This document shows, one piece after another, positions 7,427 through 16,633 of a stretch of DNA of 32,886 nucleotides; position 1 is the first letter of the stretch, and the number at the start of each line of letters is the position of its first letter. Under the pieces are notes generated by a model. The model saw only the letters and a program-made list of their open reading frames with translations. It was not told the DNA's origin and ran no database searches. The stretch comes from Bacillota bacterium. GTDB lineage: Bacteria > Bacillota > Clostridia > Acetivibrionales > DSM-1351. The position numbers and the translations under genes were made by a program. The DNA lies in contig JAEYNI010000028.1 of the NCBI GenBank assembly GCA_023412635.1, positions 1-32,886 of the forward strand. The letters run 5' to 3'.

Positions 7427-10400
7427 ATGAATCTTTTTAAATCTTCGAAAAATAAAGTAAATTCCAGAACAATCTCCGGAGTATTAAAAAAAATAATAGC
7501 TATTACTGTAAGCGCTGCAGTTTTGACTCAGACGAGCTTAGTTCATGGGGCAGTTACAAAAGAGCCTATAGTAAATACATACAAATCCACCCAAAACGGA
7601 CAGGCTGTAATAAATAACCTAAAATATTCGGATATAGAAAAAGCTCCTTATGACATGAAGGATGCTATTTACCAGAATGGTGCACTGGATTTGTTAAAGG
7701 GGTTTGGAAATACAAAGTTCAATCCCAATGGGACTGTATCTAAGGAAATGGCATTATATCTGGTATATATGGCGGCTAACAGGATACAGGACATAACTGC
7801 CCAGGGCCAGGCACTAAATGCTGTAAGAGCTGCAGGTCAGAAAAAAACCGGTCTTCAGGCTGTTTTATTCGATGGGAGCCTCCAACTGGCAGCGAATGAG
7901 GGACTTATAACCCAAAAGGAACTTGCAGATGCAATGAATGCTGACCAAACCAGCCTTGAGGCAGATGATTTCAAAAGGGGTTCAGCCGTACAAAGACAGG
8001 AATTTGCCACATGGCTTGCAAAGGCCCTGATGCTTCCCCCTGCATTTGAAGGACAGGAATTGTTTAACAACTTTTCCGATTGGAACAGTACAATCGCCGA
8101 AAATGTACCCTATATCGAAGCTGTTCTGCAGAATAATATCATGAGCGGTGACGGAAAAGGAAGGTTTAATCCTACCCAGGCAGTTACCAGGGAGCAGGCG
8201 GCACGAATTCTGAAAAATGCTGAAAATGTAATTCTTCCTTTGAAAAACATGGAGAAAAGAACTGCAACCATTGAGGATATCCAGACCACAAAGGATACCT
8301 CAAAAGGCTACAGAATTGATTATAAATACGCTGTTTTAAGAAATTCCGACGGACTCCTTGATGAACTGGTAACAGAAACTCGCTATCAGTCACCCGCCAC
8401 CACGTCAAATGAACAGACTGGAAAGGTGCAGGCAGAATTTAGTACTGAAATACCGGTATTTAAGAACGGAACCATAACAAACTCCTCGAGTCTTAAAAAG
8501 GGTGACAAGCTTGAATACATCGTTGGAATTGAGGATAAGACGGTAAGATATGCCAGAGTGCTTTCCAACAGCGGTGAAATGAGCTATGTGGCAGCAGTAG
8601 TTAACAGTGTAAACAATACAGGTAGAACCATAAATTATACTCCGTTAACCCAGACCGTTAAATACCCTAATGAGGATATTTCAGAACCTGTTAAGAAAAC
8701 CGTAAGCGGGAATGTGGTATACGAAAACCGTTCCTATTCAAGCAATATTTTGAATGCAGTATCAAAAGCACCTGTGGACATGGCTTCAATATTACCTGAG
8801 TCAATAGTTATCCTGGGTATTCAGCAGAATATGGTCGCCGAAATAGTTCCCATCAAAGTAAAAAAAGCCCGTGAGTGGGGACTTACTTCAGGTATTGTTG
8901 AAGAAAACAATCCTCAGTTGGGTTACCTTACTCTTTATAATTCTGATGGTTCAGGCGGTATTCCTTTAGAGCTTTCAACCCTAAGAACCTTCAATTATGG
9001 CGATCCCAATAGTGTTGAGGTTTTTAAGAATCACCAGCTGGCAGAGCTGGAGGATATTGAAGCCGGAGATACTGTATTTGTAAGGGTAGATGATACCGGG
9101 GCCATTTCTTCCATCAGCAGTGTTGACAATTATAAGCTGCGCTATGGAAAAGTAGTTTCGACAAAAATAAATTCTATTACCGTTGAAACCGATAAGGGAA
9201 TAATCCAATACAGCACCGACGGTGTCATTGTTATCAAGAATGGAAAGTTGTCCAAGCTAAGTCAGCTGAAGGACGGTGACGGGGTAAAGCTGCTGATTAA
9301 TGAAGCTCCTAATCTTACCATTCTCAAGGAGATTACCGTTGAAAGCGGAGACAGGCTGATTGCCAATGTATATAAGGGAAGTTTTAAGAGGTATGATAGT
9401 CTTTCAAAGCAGATAACAATAGATGATCCGTGGGTTCTTAGAAATGGCGTTTGGGTTAAGGACGCAAATGAGATATTTATGAAATCTTTAGAGCTGGGTG
9501 AGGATTTCGAGGCATATTATGACGGGACAACCAAGACTGTTAAAGATTTGAATAAATATTTTAAAGGAACTACCGTTTACCTTGTAAGCGAAAGAGACTA
9601 CGGGAACAGTGAAAATGCTGTAATGGCCAGCTTTACAGGGGATAAAGAGGTTACATATAATGACAAGGTATTTACTTCAGGCTCAAACAAGTTTACACTG
9701 CAGCAGGCACAAACTAGCATAACTTACAATAAGGGAACAATTGTGATTAAGGATGGAAGACTTGTGCAGGCAGCAAGTGTTCAGGCTGATGATTATACAT
9801 ATGTAGTTGCAAACAGGGATGCTGAAAGCGGAGCTCTTGTAGCAGGAGTGGTATCCATAGAGAAGAGGGTTGGAACTGAAGGAATTCAGCTTTACAGAGG
9901 AAGAATATCCGGTATTGATGAATACAAGAGTGTGACATTGCAGTCCTACTCTAAGCTGAATGGAGTAAACTGGGGATATGCAAATACTCCAATGACCTTT
10001 ACTCTTGACTCGAATACAAGAATCACAGACACCGACGGTATAGTAGGACAGGGTGATTTCTTCAGCCATAACGGAACCGGGACCTTCAAGAACAGAACCG
10101 TCTATATTCTCAGTGACGGAACAAATGCTATAGAAATCAGTACGGCACCATACGGAAATACAAATATAACAGGTGTGTTTATCTCAGCTACCGGAGCCAA
10201 CTATGATGATGACGGAAATCTGGTTAGTCAGCCTACAGGTATTGAACTAAGGAATTGCAGATACTACAACACCTCAACAAAATTGTACGTTAATATGGCA
10301 GACAGTAAGTTCAATCTGCTGACAAACTCGATAATAATTAAGAACAACAAAAGGGTTAGCCCTTCCGAACTTAAAAAGGGTGATAAGGTCAGAGTACTGA

Positions 10401-10453
10401 AGAAGGATACTTCTGCAGCAGGTGACGCCTACATTGTAATAGTAGAAGAGTAG
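7427..10453 (+). CDS. large exported protein with N-terminal SLH domains
   Basis: This 1008-residue surface protein has a signal peptide (basic start, then IIAITVSAAVLTQTSLVHGA near residues 24-42). Three SLH-type units follow between about 60 and 270. The first has LLKGFGNTKFNPNGTVSKEM, the second LAANEGLITQKELADAMN, and the third IMSGDGKGRFNPTQAVTREQ. SLH domains anchor proteins to pyruvylated secondary cell-wall polymer. The remaining 740 residues are a series of beta-rich segments with recurring short patterns such as LKKGDK, IEAGDTVFVRVD and LKDGDGVKLL. These look like repeated small barrels, of no catalytic type I recognise. GGGGTC at 7415-7420 serves as ribosome binding site. The second SLH gene follows 50 bp downstream. 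It may be an S-layer component or a surface scaffold. Confidence 0.88.
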   Translation: MNLFKSSKNKVNSRTISGVLKKIIAITVSAAVLTQTSLVHGAVTKEPIVNTYKSTQNGQAVINNLKYSDIEKAPYDMKDAIYQNGALDLLKGFGNTKFNPNGTVSKEMALYLVYMAANRIQDITAQGQALNAVRAAGQKKTGLQAVLFDGSLQLAANEGLITQKELADAMNADQTSLEADDFKRGSAVQRQEFATWLAKALMLPPAFEGQELFNNFSDWNSTIAENVPYIEAVLQNNIMSGDGKGRFNPTQAVTREQAARILKNAENVILPLKNMEKRTATIEDIQTTKDTSKGYRIDYKYAVLRNSDGLLDELVTETRYQSPATTSNEQTGKVQAEFSTEIPVFKNGTITNSSSLKKGDKLEYIVGIEDKTVRYARVLSNSGEMSYVAAVVNSVNNTGRTINYTPLTQTVKYPNEDISEPVKKTVSGNVVYENRSYSSNILNAVSKAPVDMASILPESIVILGIQQNMVAEIVPIKVKKAREWGLTSGIVEENNPQLGYLTLYNSDGSGGIPLELSTLRTFNYGDPNSVEVFKNHQLAELEDIEAGDTVFVRVDDTGAISSISSVDNYKLRYGKVVSTKINSITVETDKGIIQYSTDGVIVIKNGKLSKLSQLKDGDGVKLLINEAPNLTILKEITVESGDRLIANVYKGSFKRYDSLSKQITIDDPWVLRNGVWVKDANEIFMKSLELGEDFEAYYDGTTKTVKDLNKYFKGTTVYLVSERDYGNSENAVMASFTGDKEVTYNDKVFTSGSNKFTLQQAQTSITYNKGTIVIKDGRLVQAASVQADDYTYVVANRDAESGALVAGVVSIEKRVGTEGIQLYRGRISGIDEYKSVTLQSYSKLNGVNWGYANTPMTFTLDSNTRITDTDGIVGQGDFFSHNGTGTFKNRTVYILSDGTNAIEISTAPYGNTNITGVFISATGANYDDDGNLVSQPTGIELRNCRYYNTSTKLYVNMADSKFNLLTNSIIIKNNKRVSPSELKKGDKVRVLKKDTSAAGDAYIVIVEE

Positions 10454-10503
10454 ACAACCGAGACTATAATAATATCATGAAAAAATCATTGGGGGTCAGT
10501 ACA

Positions 10504-12129
10504 TTGCATAATTTATTAAAGAGATTAAATAACGAAAACAAAGAAAAGCGGGGAATGACAAAGAAGAGGTCTGCAATAGGCTTTACTCTTGCAGCAGCAA
10601 TCCTTTTATCAGCAATCCCCGGTGATATTTACGCAAGGCAGGGAGACAGTGGCTACGAGGGAGGGATTTCCTCGGGAGAAACTCCTAGTATGACTTCACA
10701 AACTGCGAAAAGTAAATATGAATACCAGTATCAGGAGCCGTGCTTTCTTTCTGGTGTACCCGTTATAATGAAAGGAACACTGACTCTGAATAAAAGCTTT
10801 ACGGAGGATACCAAGAATAAAAAGCAAATATTGACATCCCAATATGTATATGCTCTCAGTAATGGTACAGCGGATAAGCTTACCAGAACTTTAAAATTTG
10901 TTACAACAATTACAACAAAGCCTAACGGTCAAAAGGTAGAATCCACACATTTGATTCTGGCTCGTGAGACTGTTACTGTAGGCGGAACTACATATACGAT
11001 TCCGTCAGTTTCGGATTATGAACTGACAAAGTCTATTCTAAATGACACTAAACCGGCGGTAAATTATTACCAGGGTGAGATAATCAGCAAAAAAAAGTAT
11101 AGAATAGGTAGTTCTGCGACATCTAAAGATTATACTATTGTAAACTCAACCACTATCTATACAGGATATGATCAGTATTGGAGTTCTGCGGAAACTCAGA
11201 TTATAAATCAGGAAGTAGTTCAGCAGAGGGCAGGAAAGGCACCTGTGACTGTAGGCAGTGTTAAAATGGAAGTATCTACAACAACAAAAAAAGAACTGCA
11301 ATATTATGAGAACCTTCCTGAGCAATCAAGTATTGCTGGGGGCTACGTTCAGACCCAGGTAAATGAAAATGTACTAAAGTATACAGCCGAGTTAAGCGAG
11401 TTGGACAGAAAGAAAATGCCTACAACCAAGCTGATTACGTATACCGGTGATTTAAAATTGGAAAGCTTCCCGACTTCAACAAGAATGGTTTCACCTAACC
11501 TTAATATACTAAGAGGTCATCCTTCTGAGGAAAATATTGCGCTGATGTTTGGACTCGAGGCCTTTCAGTCCGGGGAGGCAGCAGATTTTGATCCTCAGGA
11601 GTATATCAGTAGAGCCGAATTTGTTGATGCCTTTTTGAAGGTAGCTCCGGAGGTTCCACTGGATCCGGCCTTTAAACCAAAAAAGACTACTACAAAAACC
11701 AACAAAAATCAGGTTATTACTTCTGCATTTTCAGATGTTCCAACCACTCATGCTTTCTTTACAAGTATAAATGAAGCTTCGAAAAGAAGTATTATTTCAG
11801 GAAACGGAAAAAGTAAATTCAGGCCTGAAGAGCTTATAACCTTTTCGGAAGCGGTTGCAATGATGATAAACGCGCTGGGGCTCAACGGACTGGCACCAAA
11901 TCCAGTACCTGTTACAAGCTTCAAGGATAATGATAAAATTCCCGTTTACGCCAGAGCCCCAATGTATGTGGCAGAGCAGATAGGATTGATTTCTGAAGAT
12001 GCAAAGGGCTACATTTATCCCAACAATAAAATAACTAAAGCGAAATTTGCAGATATGATGAGGACATATATAGATTATATGGGTAAAGATATCAGAAAAG
12101 AGTATATGGATAGACTGATAAATTACTAA
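10504..12129 (+). CDS. exported protein with C-terminal SLH domains
   Basis: I prefer the TTG at 10504. GGGGGTC ends 6-7 nt before it, just as GGGGTC sits before the upstream SLH gene, while an in-frame ATG at 10477 has no ribosome binding site. That gives 541 residues. An N-terminal signal region contains GFTLAAAILLSAIPGDIYA. A middle beta-rich part (roughly 60-330) has no domain I recognise. Three SLH units close the protein, marked by DFDPQEYISRAEFVDAF, IISGNGKSKFRPEELITFSE and GYIYPNNKITKAKFADMM. It is therefore anchored by its C-terminus, the opposite arrangement to its upstream neighbour. The two SLH genes and the S41 protease are consecutive on one strand and probably act together at the cell surface. 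Confidence 0.87.
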   Translation: MHNLLKRLNNENKEKRGMTKKRSAIGFTLAAAILLSAIPGDIYARQGDSGYEGGISSGETPSMTSQTAKSKYEYQYQEPCFLSGVPVIMKGTLTLNKSFTEDTKNKKQILTSQYVYALSNGTADKLTRTLKFVTTITTKPNGQKVESTHLILARETVTVGGTTYTIPSVSDYELTKSILNDTKPAVNYYQGEIISKKKYRIGSSATSKDYTIVNSTTIYTGYDQYWSSAETQIINQEVVQQRAGKAPVTVGSVKMEVSTTTKKELQYYENLPEQSSIAGGYVQTQVNENVLKYTAELSELDRKKMPTTKLITYTGDLKLESFPTSTRMVSPNLNILRGHPSEENIALMFGLEAFQSGEAADFDPQEYISRAEFVDAFLKVAPEVPLDPAFKPKKTTTKTNKNQVITSAFSDVPTTHAFFTSINEASKRSIISGNGKSKFRPEELITFSEAVAMMINALGLNGLAPNPVPVTSFKDNDKIPVYARAPMYVAEQIGLISEDAKGYIYPNNKITKAKFADMMRTYIDYMGKDIRKEYMDRLINY

Positions 12130-12143
12130 TATAGTGATTAGTT

Positions 12144-12294
12144 AATAGTGAAGAGTGAAGAGTGAGGAGTGAAGAGTTAATGTAGGCTCGCTCCGCGAGC
12201 CTTAAATTACATGGCTTTGGTCTTATTTAATATAAGACTTGCAAAGCAAGTCAACTATAACTATTCACCATTCACCTGTTCATTATTCACTATT
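12144..12294. repeat. MITE-like inverted-repeat element
   Basis: The left arm (12144-12182, built of GTGAAGA-type repeats) and the right arm (12255-12294) are imperfect inverted repeats of about 40 bp. Between them lie compact hairpins: GGCTCGC-TCC-GCGAGCC (12185-12201), GTCTTAT/ATAAGAC (12220-12238) and GACTTGC-AAA-GCAAGTC (12236-12252); the last two are mutually exclusive. No reading frame is inside. It fills the gap between the second SLH gene and the S41 gene. Confidence 0.6.
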
Positions 12295-12318
12295 TATTAC
12301 AGGGGGATAGGTTAATAC

Positions 12319-13851
12319 ATGACTAAGTTACGGAGATTTTCAGCGCTTATTTTAGCGCTTGCTATAGTTTTTAGTTTTTTCAGTACCGGTGCTTTGGCTG
12401 CCGAAAACCAACCGAATAGTCAAACACAAGTAGCCGACCAATATCAGTTGGCGGCCCAGACTCAGTCAACTGAACAAAAGGAATATTTGGAAAGCGTTAG
12501 AAATCTTATCAGAGAGAAATATAATGGGGAGATTCCCGAGGAGGCATTAAATAAAGCCACCAACCTGAAGGATATGTTTGGGGTTCTCGACGATTACTCC
12601 GATTTTTTAACACCTGAGGAATTCAATGATCTAATGACATCGCTTTCAGGTTCGGTAGAGGGTATCGGTGTGCAGGCCTATCTCGAAGAAAAGGCAAAAT
12701 ATATTACCATAGAAAAGGTTTTTGAAGATTCTCCTGCTTGGAGGGCAGGGGTGCTGCCGGGTGATCAGATTGCTGAGATAAACGGCGAATCGGTAGTCGG
12801 AAAGTCCTTCGAAGAGACTATGGACATGGTTAAGGGTGCTGCAGGTACAGAGGTAAAGCTGGGACTGCTTCGTCAGGGAGAGAATAATATTATCAGTTTT
12901 GTAATAAAAAGAGAATATATTGACATACCAACGGTTCATTATGAAATAAGAGGTAATACCGGATACATACAAATTGATTCCTTCTCCAGCAATACCTACA
13001 GCGGAGTGGAGACTGCGCTCAACTACTTTGACAGTAAAGAAATTACAAGAGTAATACTGGATTTGAGGAATAATCCAGGAGGGTATGTGGATCAGGCAGT
13101 TGCAATCGCCAGATTCTTCGTCCCGAAGGGTGTTATCACAAAATTGGATTACAAGGATGAGGACGAACTCGATGAAACCTATTATTCGTCGAGGACTAAG
13201 CTTAAGTACAAGCTTGCAGTACTTGTAAATGAATATTCAGCCAGTGCTTCTGAAATACTGACAGGAGCAATAAAGGATACCAAGGCTGGTATTATTGTAG
13301 GAACCAAGACCTTCGGAAAAGCAAAGGTTCAGAATTTCTTTCCTCTATTAAATGAGGAAGCCTTCCAAAGCTTTAACCAAAATAGTGAAGTAAAGAAAGT
13401 CAATGCATGGGATTTTACCTATCATCCTATGGAAAACGAACTTATCGGTTGGGCAAAAATGACAGTGGGCCTTTACTATACACCTAACGGTGAGTGTATA
13501 GACCTTAAGGGTATTGAGCCAAACGTTAAAGTTGATGAAGATAAAACAGGTATACCGGTGAATCTTGTGGAGTCTTTGACGGTGACAGTGAAGCCAAAGC
13601 TTGGAACCAGATATACCGATGTATTATATGCTGAAGCCATACTAAAGCTTTTGAACTACGATGTTGACCAGCCGGATACAGTTCTTGATAAAAAGACTGT
13701 AGCAGCTATAGCAAAGTTCCAGAAGGATAATAACTTATACAGCTACGGCGTTTTGGATTTTAGCACTCAAAAGCTTTTGAACAACAAGCTTGCTGACATG
13801 AAGCAGAGCAAGGACCCTGTATACGCAATGGCAGCAAAGCTTATAAAGTAA
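12319..13851 (+). CDS. S41 family C-terminal processing protease (PDZ, peptidoglycan-binding-like tail)
   Basis: This 510-residue exported serine protease has a signal peptide (LILALAIVFSFFSTGALAAE). An N-terminal helical region precedes a PDZ domain (about 110-200, IEKVFEDSPAWRAGVLPGDQI, GESVVG). The S41 core carries ILDLRNNPGGYVDQAV, then the nucleophile Ser309 in YSASASEI and the general base Lys334 in TFGKAKVQ. These align with the Ser/Lys dyad of CtpA/CtpB enzymes; the usual GKG is GKA here. A segment of about 65 residues near the C-terminus (LKLLNYDVDQPDTVLDKK...) looks like a PG_binding_1 domain. Family members trim exported proteins after PDZ capture of C-termini. GGGGGATAGG precedes the start. 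The preceding SLH proteins are plausible substrates by position only. Confidence 0.92.
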   Translation: MTKLRRFSALILALAIVFSFFSTGALAAENQPNSQTQVADQYQLAAQTQSTEQKEYLESVRNLIREKYNGEIPEEALNKATNLKDMFGVLDDYSDFLTPEEFNDLMTSLSGSVEGIGVQAYLEEKAKYITIEKVFEDSPAWRAGVLPGDQIAEINGESVVGKSFEETMDMVKGAAGTEVKLGLLRQGENNIISFVIKREYIDIPTVHYEIRGNTGYIQIDSFSSNTYSGVETALNYFDSKEITRVILDLRNNPGGYVDQAVAIARFFVPKGVITKLDYKDEDELDETYYSSRTKLKYKLAVLVNEYSASASEILTGAIKDTKAGIIVGTKTFGKAKVQNFFPLLNEEAFQSFNQNSEVKKVNAWDFTYHPMENELIGWAKMTVGLYYTPNGECIDLKGIEPNVKVDEDKTGIPVNLVESLTVTVKPKLGTRYTDVLYAEAILKLLNYDVDQPDTVLDKKTVAAIAKFQKDNNLYSYGVLDFSTQKLLNNKLADMKQSKDPVYAMAAKLIK

Positions 13852-13960
13852 ATCTCTTTTACCAAGAAATTTATCTACATGGAGTTTTTAGTGTACTTGC
13901 TCAACCTAAATTATATTATCACATTCAAAGAATGAAAAACATATTAATTCCTATACGCTG

Positions 13961-14006
13961 AAAAAACCTTGCAGACTCGACTATGAGGAGTCTGCAAGGT
14001 TTTTTG
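13961..14006 (+). terminator. strong rho-independent terminator after the S41 gene
   Basis: A perfect 12-bp stem pairs CCTTGCAGACTC (13967-13978) with GAGTCTGCAAGG (13988-13999) around a 9-nt loop. It is flanked by A6 on the left and T6 on the right, so it can work on either strand. It separates the surface-protein block from the EPS operon. Confidence 0.94.
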
Positions 14007-14241
14007 TCGCTTCAGCAACATAAAAGATAGCTTATTATCAGATTTTTCATATAATAAATTTATTTTATGTAAATTTAAAAATAATACATTCGGAAATGTA
14101 TAAAAAAAATAAAACGAATATTGATAAGTTTATATCAATTAGTTACAGCGGCTATCTAAATCTAACAGAGATTATTACAACATAATACGTTTTATTGTAG
14201 AAAATCTGCCATATAAAATGGGAAATGGCGAAGTTATTAAT

Positions 14242-14269
14242 TTTACAAAATTTCTGTTCTGAGTATAAT
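14242..14269 (+). promoter_or_regulatory. candidate sigma-A promoter of the EPS operon
   Basis: TTTACA (14242-14247), a 16-bp spacer and TATAAT (14264-14269) give a good sigma-A match about 64 bp before the loaP start. The 14007-14332 stretch around it is AT-rich, without a gene or other clear element. It is the only convincing promoter I see before the plus-strand run that continues to the window end. Confidence 0.55.
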
Positions 14270-14332
14270 TTCATATTAGGAATAATTTTACAGTTATTCT
14301 AATAAATACAATAGGGCCGGACGGAAACAGTT

Positions 14333-14854
14333 ATGAAATTTAAAAACGAAGCAGGATGGTACGCTTTATTTGTAGCAACAGGTGAAGAGGAGAAAGTTAA
14401 AGAAAGAATCAACTTTCGATTAAATAGCCAGCTAAGGGCAATTGTACCAAAAAGGAGAATGACTGAACGAAAGCAGGGAAAGTGGGAGGACAAATTACGG
14501 ACACTGTTTCCGGGCTATATTCTCCTCAATGGAGTAATCAATAATGAGACCTATGATATTGTCAGGGACATTCCTGGAGTAATAAGGCTGCTTAAAGATA
14601 GCGACGGTCCACTGCAGATTTATCAAAGTGAGATTGAAATTATAGGCAGGTTGACTTCAGACAGTGAAATAATTGAATGTTCTAAGATATACGTTATAGG
14701 TGGAAGAGCAGTAGTAGTAGAAGGACCCCTTTACGGACTGGAGGGCTTTATCCAGTCGGTAGATACAAGAAAAGGAAGAGTAAAAGTAGTACTGAACCTG
14801 ATGAGTGAACCACGGACAGTAGAACTGAGTGTGGCATTGGTTCAGCCGGCATAG
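14333..14854 (+). CDS. loaP: NusG-like processive antiterminator (LoaP type)
   Basis: This 173-residue NusG paralogue has an NGN domain (about 1-110, WYALFVATGEEEKVKERIN, KWEDKLRTLFPGYILL, DIPGVIRLL) and a C-terminal KOW domain (about 120-170, GRAVVVEGPLYGLEGFIQ). The sequence VPKRRMTERKQGKWEDKLR and the position as first gene of a long polysaccharide operon fit LoaP. LoaP is the Firmicutes NusG specialised in letting RNA polymerase read through terminators in polysaccharide and polyketide operons after recognising an RNA hairpin in the leader. The housekeeping NusG gene would be beside rplK, so this is not it. The ribosome binding site is poor (GGACGG about 10 nt upstream). A stem-loop at 14867-14891 directly downstream is a candidate target. 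Confidence 0.85.
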   Translation: MKFKNEAGWYALFVATGEEEKVKERINFRLNSQLRAIVPKRRMTERKQGKWEDKLRTLFPGYILLNGVINNETYDIVRDIPGVIRLLKDSDGPLQIYQSEIEIIGRLTSDSEIIECSKIYVIGGRAVVVEGPLYGLEGFIQSVDTRKGRVKVVLNLMSEPRTVELSVALVQPA

Positions 14855-14866
14855 GATCTCGTAAGG

Positions 14867-14891
14867 TTTTTCACTGTTTCGGCGTGAAAGA
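14867..14891 (+). promoter_or_regulatory. stem-loop downstream of loaP, candidate LoaP recognition hairpin
   Basis: TTTTTCAC (14867-14874) pairs with GTGAAAGA (14884-14891) through eight positions with one G-U pair, around the loop TGTTTCGGC. No T-run follows, so it is not a terminator. A second small stem, ATGGC/GCCAT, lies near 14950-14970. The 145-nt gap between loaP and the next gene is unusually long for this operon. The LoaP link is inferred from position only. Confidence 0.35.
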
Positions 14892-14998
14892 ACAATATGG
14901 GGGATATAAGTTTAATTTTAGTCGCGGAGCAGACTTTTGATGTTCCGAATGGCGAAGCACTGCCATATACAAAATTACATTAAGGAGACAGGTTTTTT

Positions 14999-15673
14999 AT
15001 GGAGATTAAGAGATTTTTTCATTCAATATTAAGAATGCTATGGCTAATTGTTTTATTGGCAGGAATAGGCGGCGGAATTAGTGCATATTCAAGTTATTTT
15101 ACGGCAGTACCTGTTTATATGGCAGAAACCACTGTTTATGCCTTAAACAAAAGTATTGCCGTCGACGGAAAAGATAGTGTTAATTATCAGGACGTAATGC
15201 TTAGCAGACAGCTGCTTCAGGATTATAAGCAGATTATTACAAGTGAACAGGTATTAACTTTAGCCTCTAAAAACCTTGATAAATACAGTATTACACCCGA
15301 CCAATTAAAAGGAATGATATCGGTTGAACCTAAGAATGATTCCGCAGTGTTGGGAATAAGTGCAGCATCCTATGACCCTCAGATTGCGGCAGAGGCCTCC
15401 AACGAAGTTACGAAGGCATTTGTGAAAAGTCTGCAGACACTTACTAACAGTAATATAGTAGGTATACTCGATGAAGCAAAAATACCAAACTATCCGGTTA
15501 GTAATGATTTTATTAAGAAAACTTTTATTGGTACAATTGCGGGCATAGTTATAGCTTTAGCCATTATATATATAAAGGAACTCTTTGATACAACACTAAG
15601 ACATATAGAAGAAGTCGAAAAATATACAAAGATTAGGCTTATGGGAGTTATACCAAAATACAGTATTAAATAG
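14999..15673 (+). CDS. Wzz/CpsC-type chain-length regulator (kinase activator subunit)
   Basis: This 224-residue membrane protein has TM1 near residues 13-35, an extracellular Wzz domain with VYMAETTVYALNK and DVMLSRQLLQDYKQIITSE, and TM2 near 175-195. A short cytoplasmic tail ends in LMGVIPKY. Just before TM2 is the usual proline-rich stretch (EAKIPNYPVS). In Firmicutes the Wzz part and the kinase are separate proteins, and the C-terminal tail of this subunit activates the BY-kinase, whose gene starts 9 bp downstream. Together they set polymer length and export. AAGGAGACAGG lies upstream of the ATG. Confidence 0.9.
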   Translation: MEIKRFFHSILRMLWLIVLLAGIGGGISAYSSYFTAVPVYMAETTVYALNKSIAVDGKDSVNYQDVMLSRQLLQDYKQIITSEQVLTLASKNLDKYSITPDQLKGMISVEPKNDSAVLGISAASYDPQIAAEASNEVTKAFVKSLQTLTNSNIVGILDEAKIPNYPVSNDFIKKTFIGTIAGIVIALAIIYIKELFDTTLRHIEEVEKYTKIRLMGVIPKYSIK

Positions 15674-15682
15674 GAGGGAAAA

Positions 15683-16414
15683 ATGCAGGATAGGAGATAT
15701 AACTTGATTGAGCAGGACAATCCGGCAGTAAAAGATGCATTTTCTATGCTTTCAGGCAACATTCATATGAAGTCGGAGAATAAAGCTCTGAAGAGCATTG
15801 TTATTACAAGTGCCGAACCTAAAACAGGTAAAACTTCAGTGGCGACAAACCTGGCCATAACCATGACAAACTGGGGTAAGAAGTGTATTTTAATTGACGC
15901 TGACATGAGAAAGAGATCTGATGTCAGAGCTTTAAAATGGGGAAGTGACATGGGTTTGGCCCATTATCTTAACGGTATGGCTGAATTTGAAGAAATTATC
16001 TCATATACCAGCATTGAAGGGCTGCTCTATATTCCCAATGGGAATACGGCATCAAACCCTCTAGGGTTATTATGCTCATCCCGGTTCTCTATACTAATGC
16101 AGAGACTAAAAAATGATTTTGATTTTATTGTTATAGATTCACCTGCACTTGACTCTGTATCTGATGCAGCGGTTATGTCTACCAAGGCAGACGGAGTATT
16201 GCTGGTTGCCAACGTGGGGGAAACAGATCTGGATGCATTGATCAGGGCAAAGGAAAAACTGGAAGCGGCTAATACCAACCTCTTAGGGGTTGTATTAAAT
16301 AGAGTAGGCAAGGGACTTTATAAAAAATATCTCAGAGCATTCAAATACTTTTATAATATCCAGAAAAAAGCGGTAAAAAAACGCAGGCAGCAAAAAAATT
16401 CAGTAGTAGCTTGA
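15683..16414 (+). CDS. CpsD-type bacterial tyrosine kinase (BY-kinase)
   Basis: This 243-residue cytoplasmic P-loop kinase of the MinD/ParA-like fold has Walker A in SAEPKTGKTS (43-52), Walker A' in ILIDADMRKR (69-78) and Walker B in FIVIDSP (148-154). It has a basic C-terminus with several tyrosines (YKKYLRAFKYFYNIQKK) that could form the autophosphorylation cluster; the cluster is less dense than in textbook CpsD. It works with the upstream CpsC subunit and should be dephosphorylated by the CpsB-type phosphatase at 31963. That phosphatase is separated from it here by more than 15 kb, although the three genes are usually adjacent. Confidence 0.9.
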   Translation: MQDRRYNLIEQDNPAVKDAFSMLSGNIHMKSENKALKSIVITSAEPKTGKTSVATNLAITMTNWGKKCILIDADMRKRSDVRALKWGSDMGLAHYLNGMAEFEEIISYTSIEGLLYIPNGNTASNPLGLLCSSRFSILMQRLKNDFDFIVIDSPALDSVSDAAVMSTKADGVLLVANVGETDLDALIRAKEKLEAANTNLLGVVLNRVGKGLYKKYLRAFKYFYNIQKKAVKKRRQQKNSVVA

Positions 16415-16461
16415 TGTAACCTTTATGTTGTAAATAAAGATGTTTTGGAGGGGAATTATTA

Positions 16462-16617
16462 ATGAAGATTACAATTACCGGTACCGGATATGTAGGATTG
16501 GTAACAGGTGTTTGTTTGGCGGAGATCGGACATCATATAACATGCTTAGATATAGATCAAATTCGGGTTAAAAAGCTTCAGGATAATATATTTCCAATAT
16601 TTGATTTATATAAGTGA
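16462..16617 (+). pseudogene. UDP-glucose 6-dehydrogenase remnant, N-terminus only
   Basis: A good ribosome binding site (TTGGAGGGG) leads into ATG at 16462 and 51 codons. The first 45 or so read like the start of a UDP-glucose/GDP-mannose dehydrogenase: MKITITGTGYVGLVTGVCLA with the Rossmann GxGxxG, then the acidic residue after the second strand (CLDID). The full enzyme is about 440 residues. Here the frame stops at FDLYK and the next gene begins 17 bp later, so about 390 residues are missing. This is a deletion relic. If another intact copy is absent from the genome, UDP-glucuronate would not be made for this polymer. Confidence 0.85.
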
Positions 16618-16633
16618 AAGGGTTGAATAACAG

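Noticed and set aside
9683..10069. 128-codon minus-strand frame inside the first SLH gene
   Set aside because: It is antisense to a strongly supported gene, with no start signal and no family resemblance.
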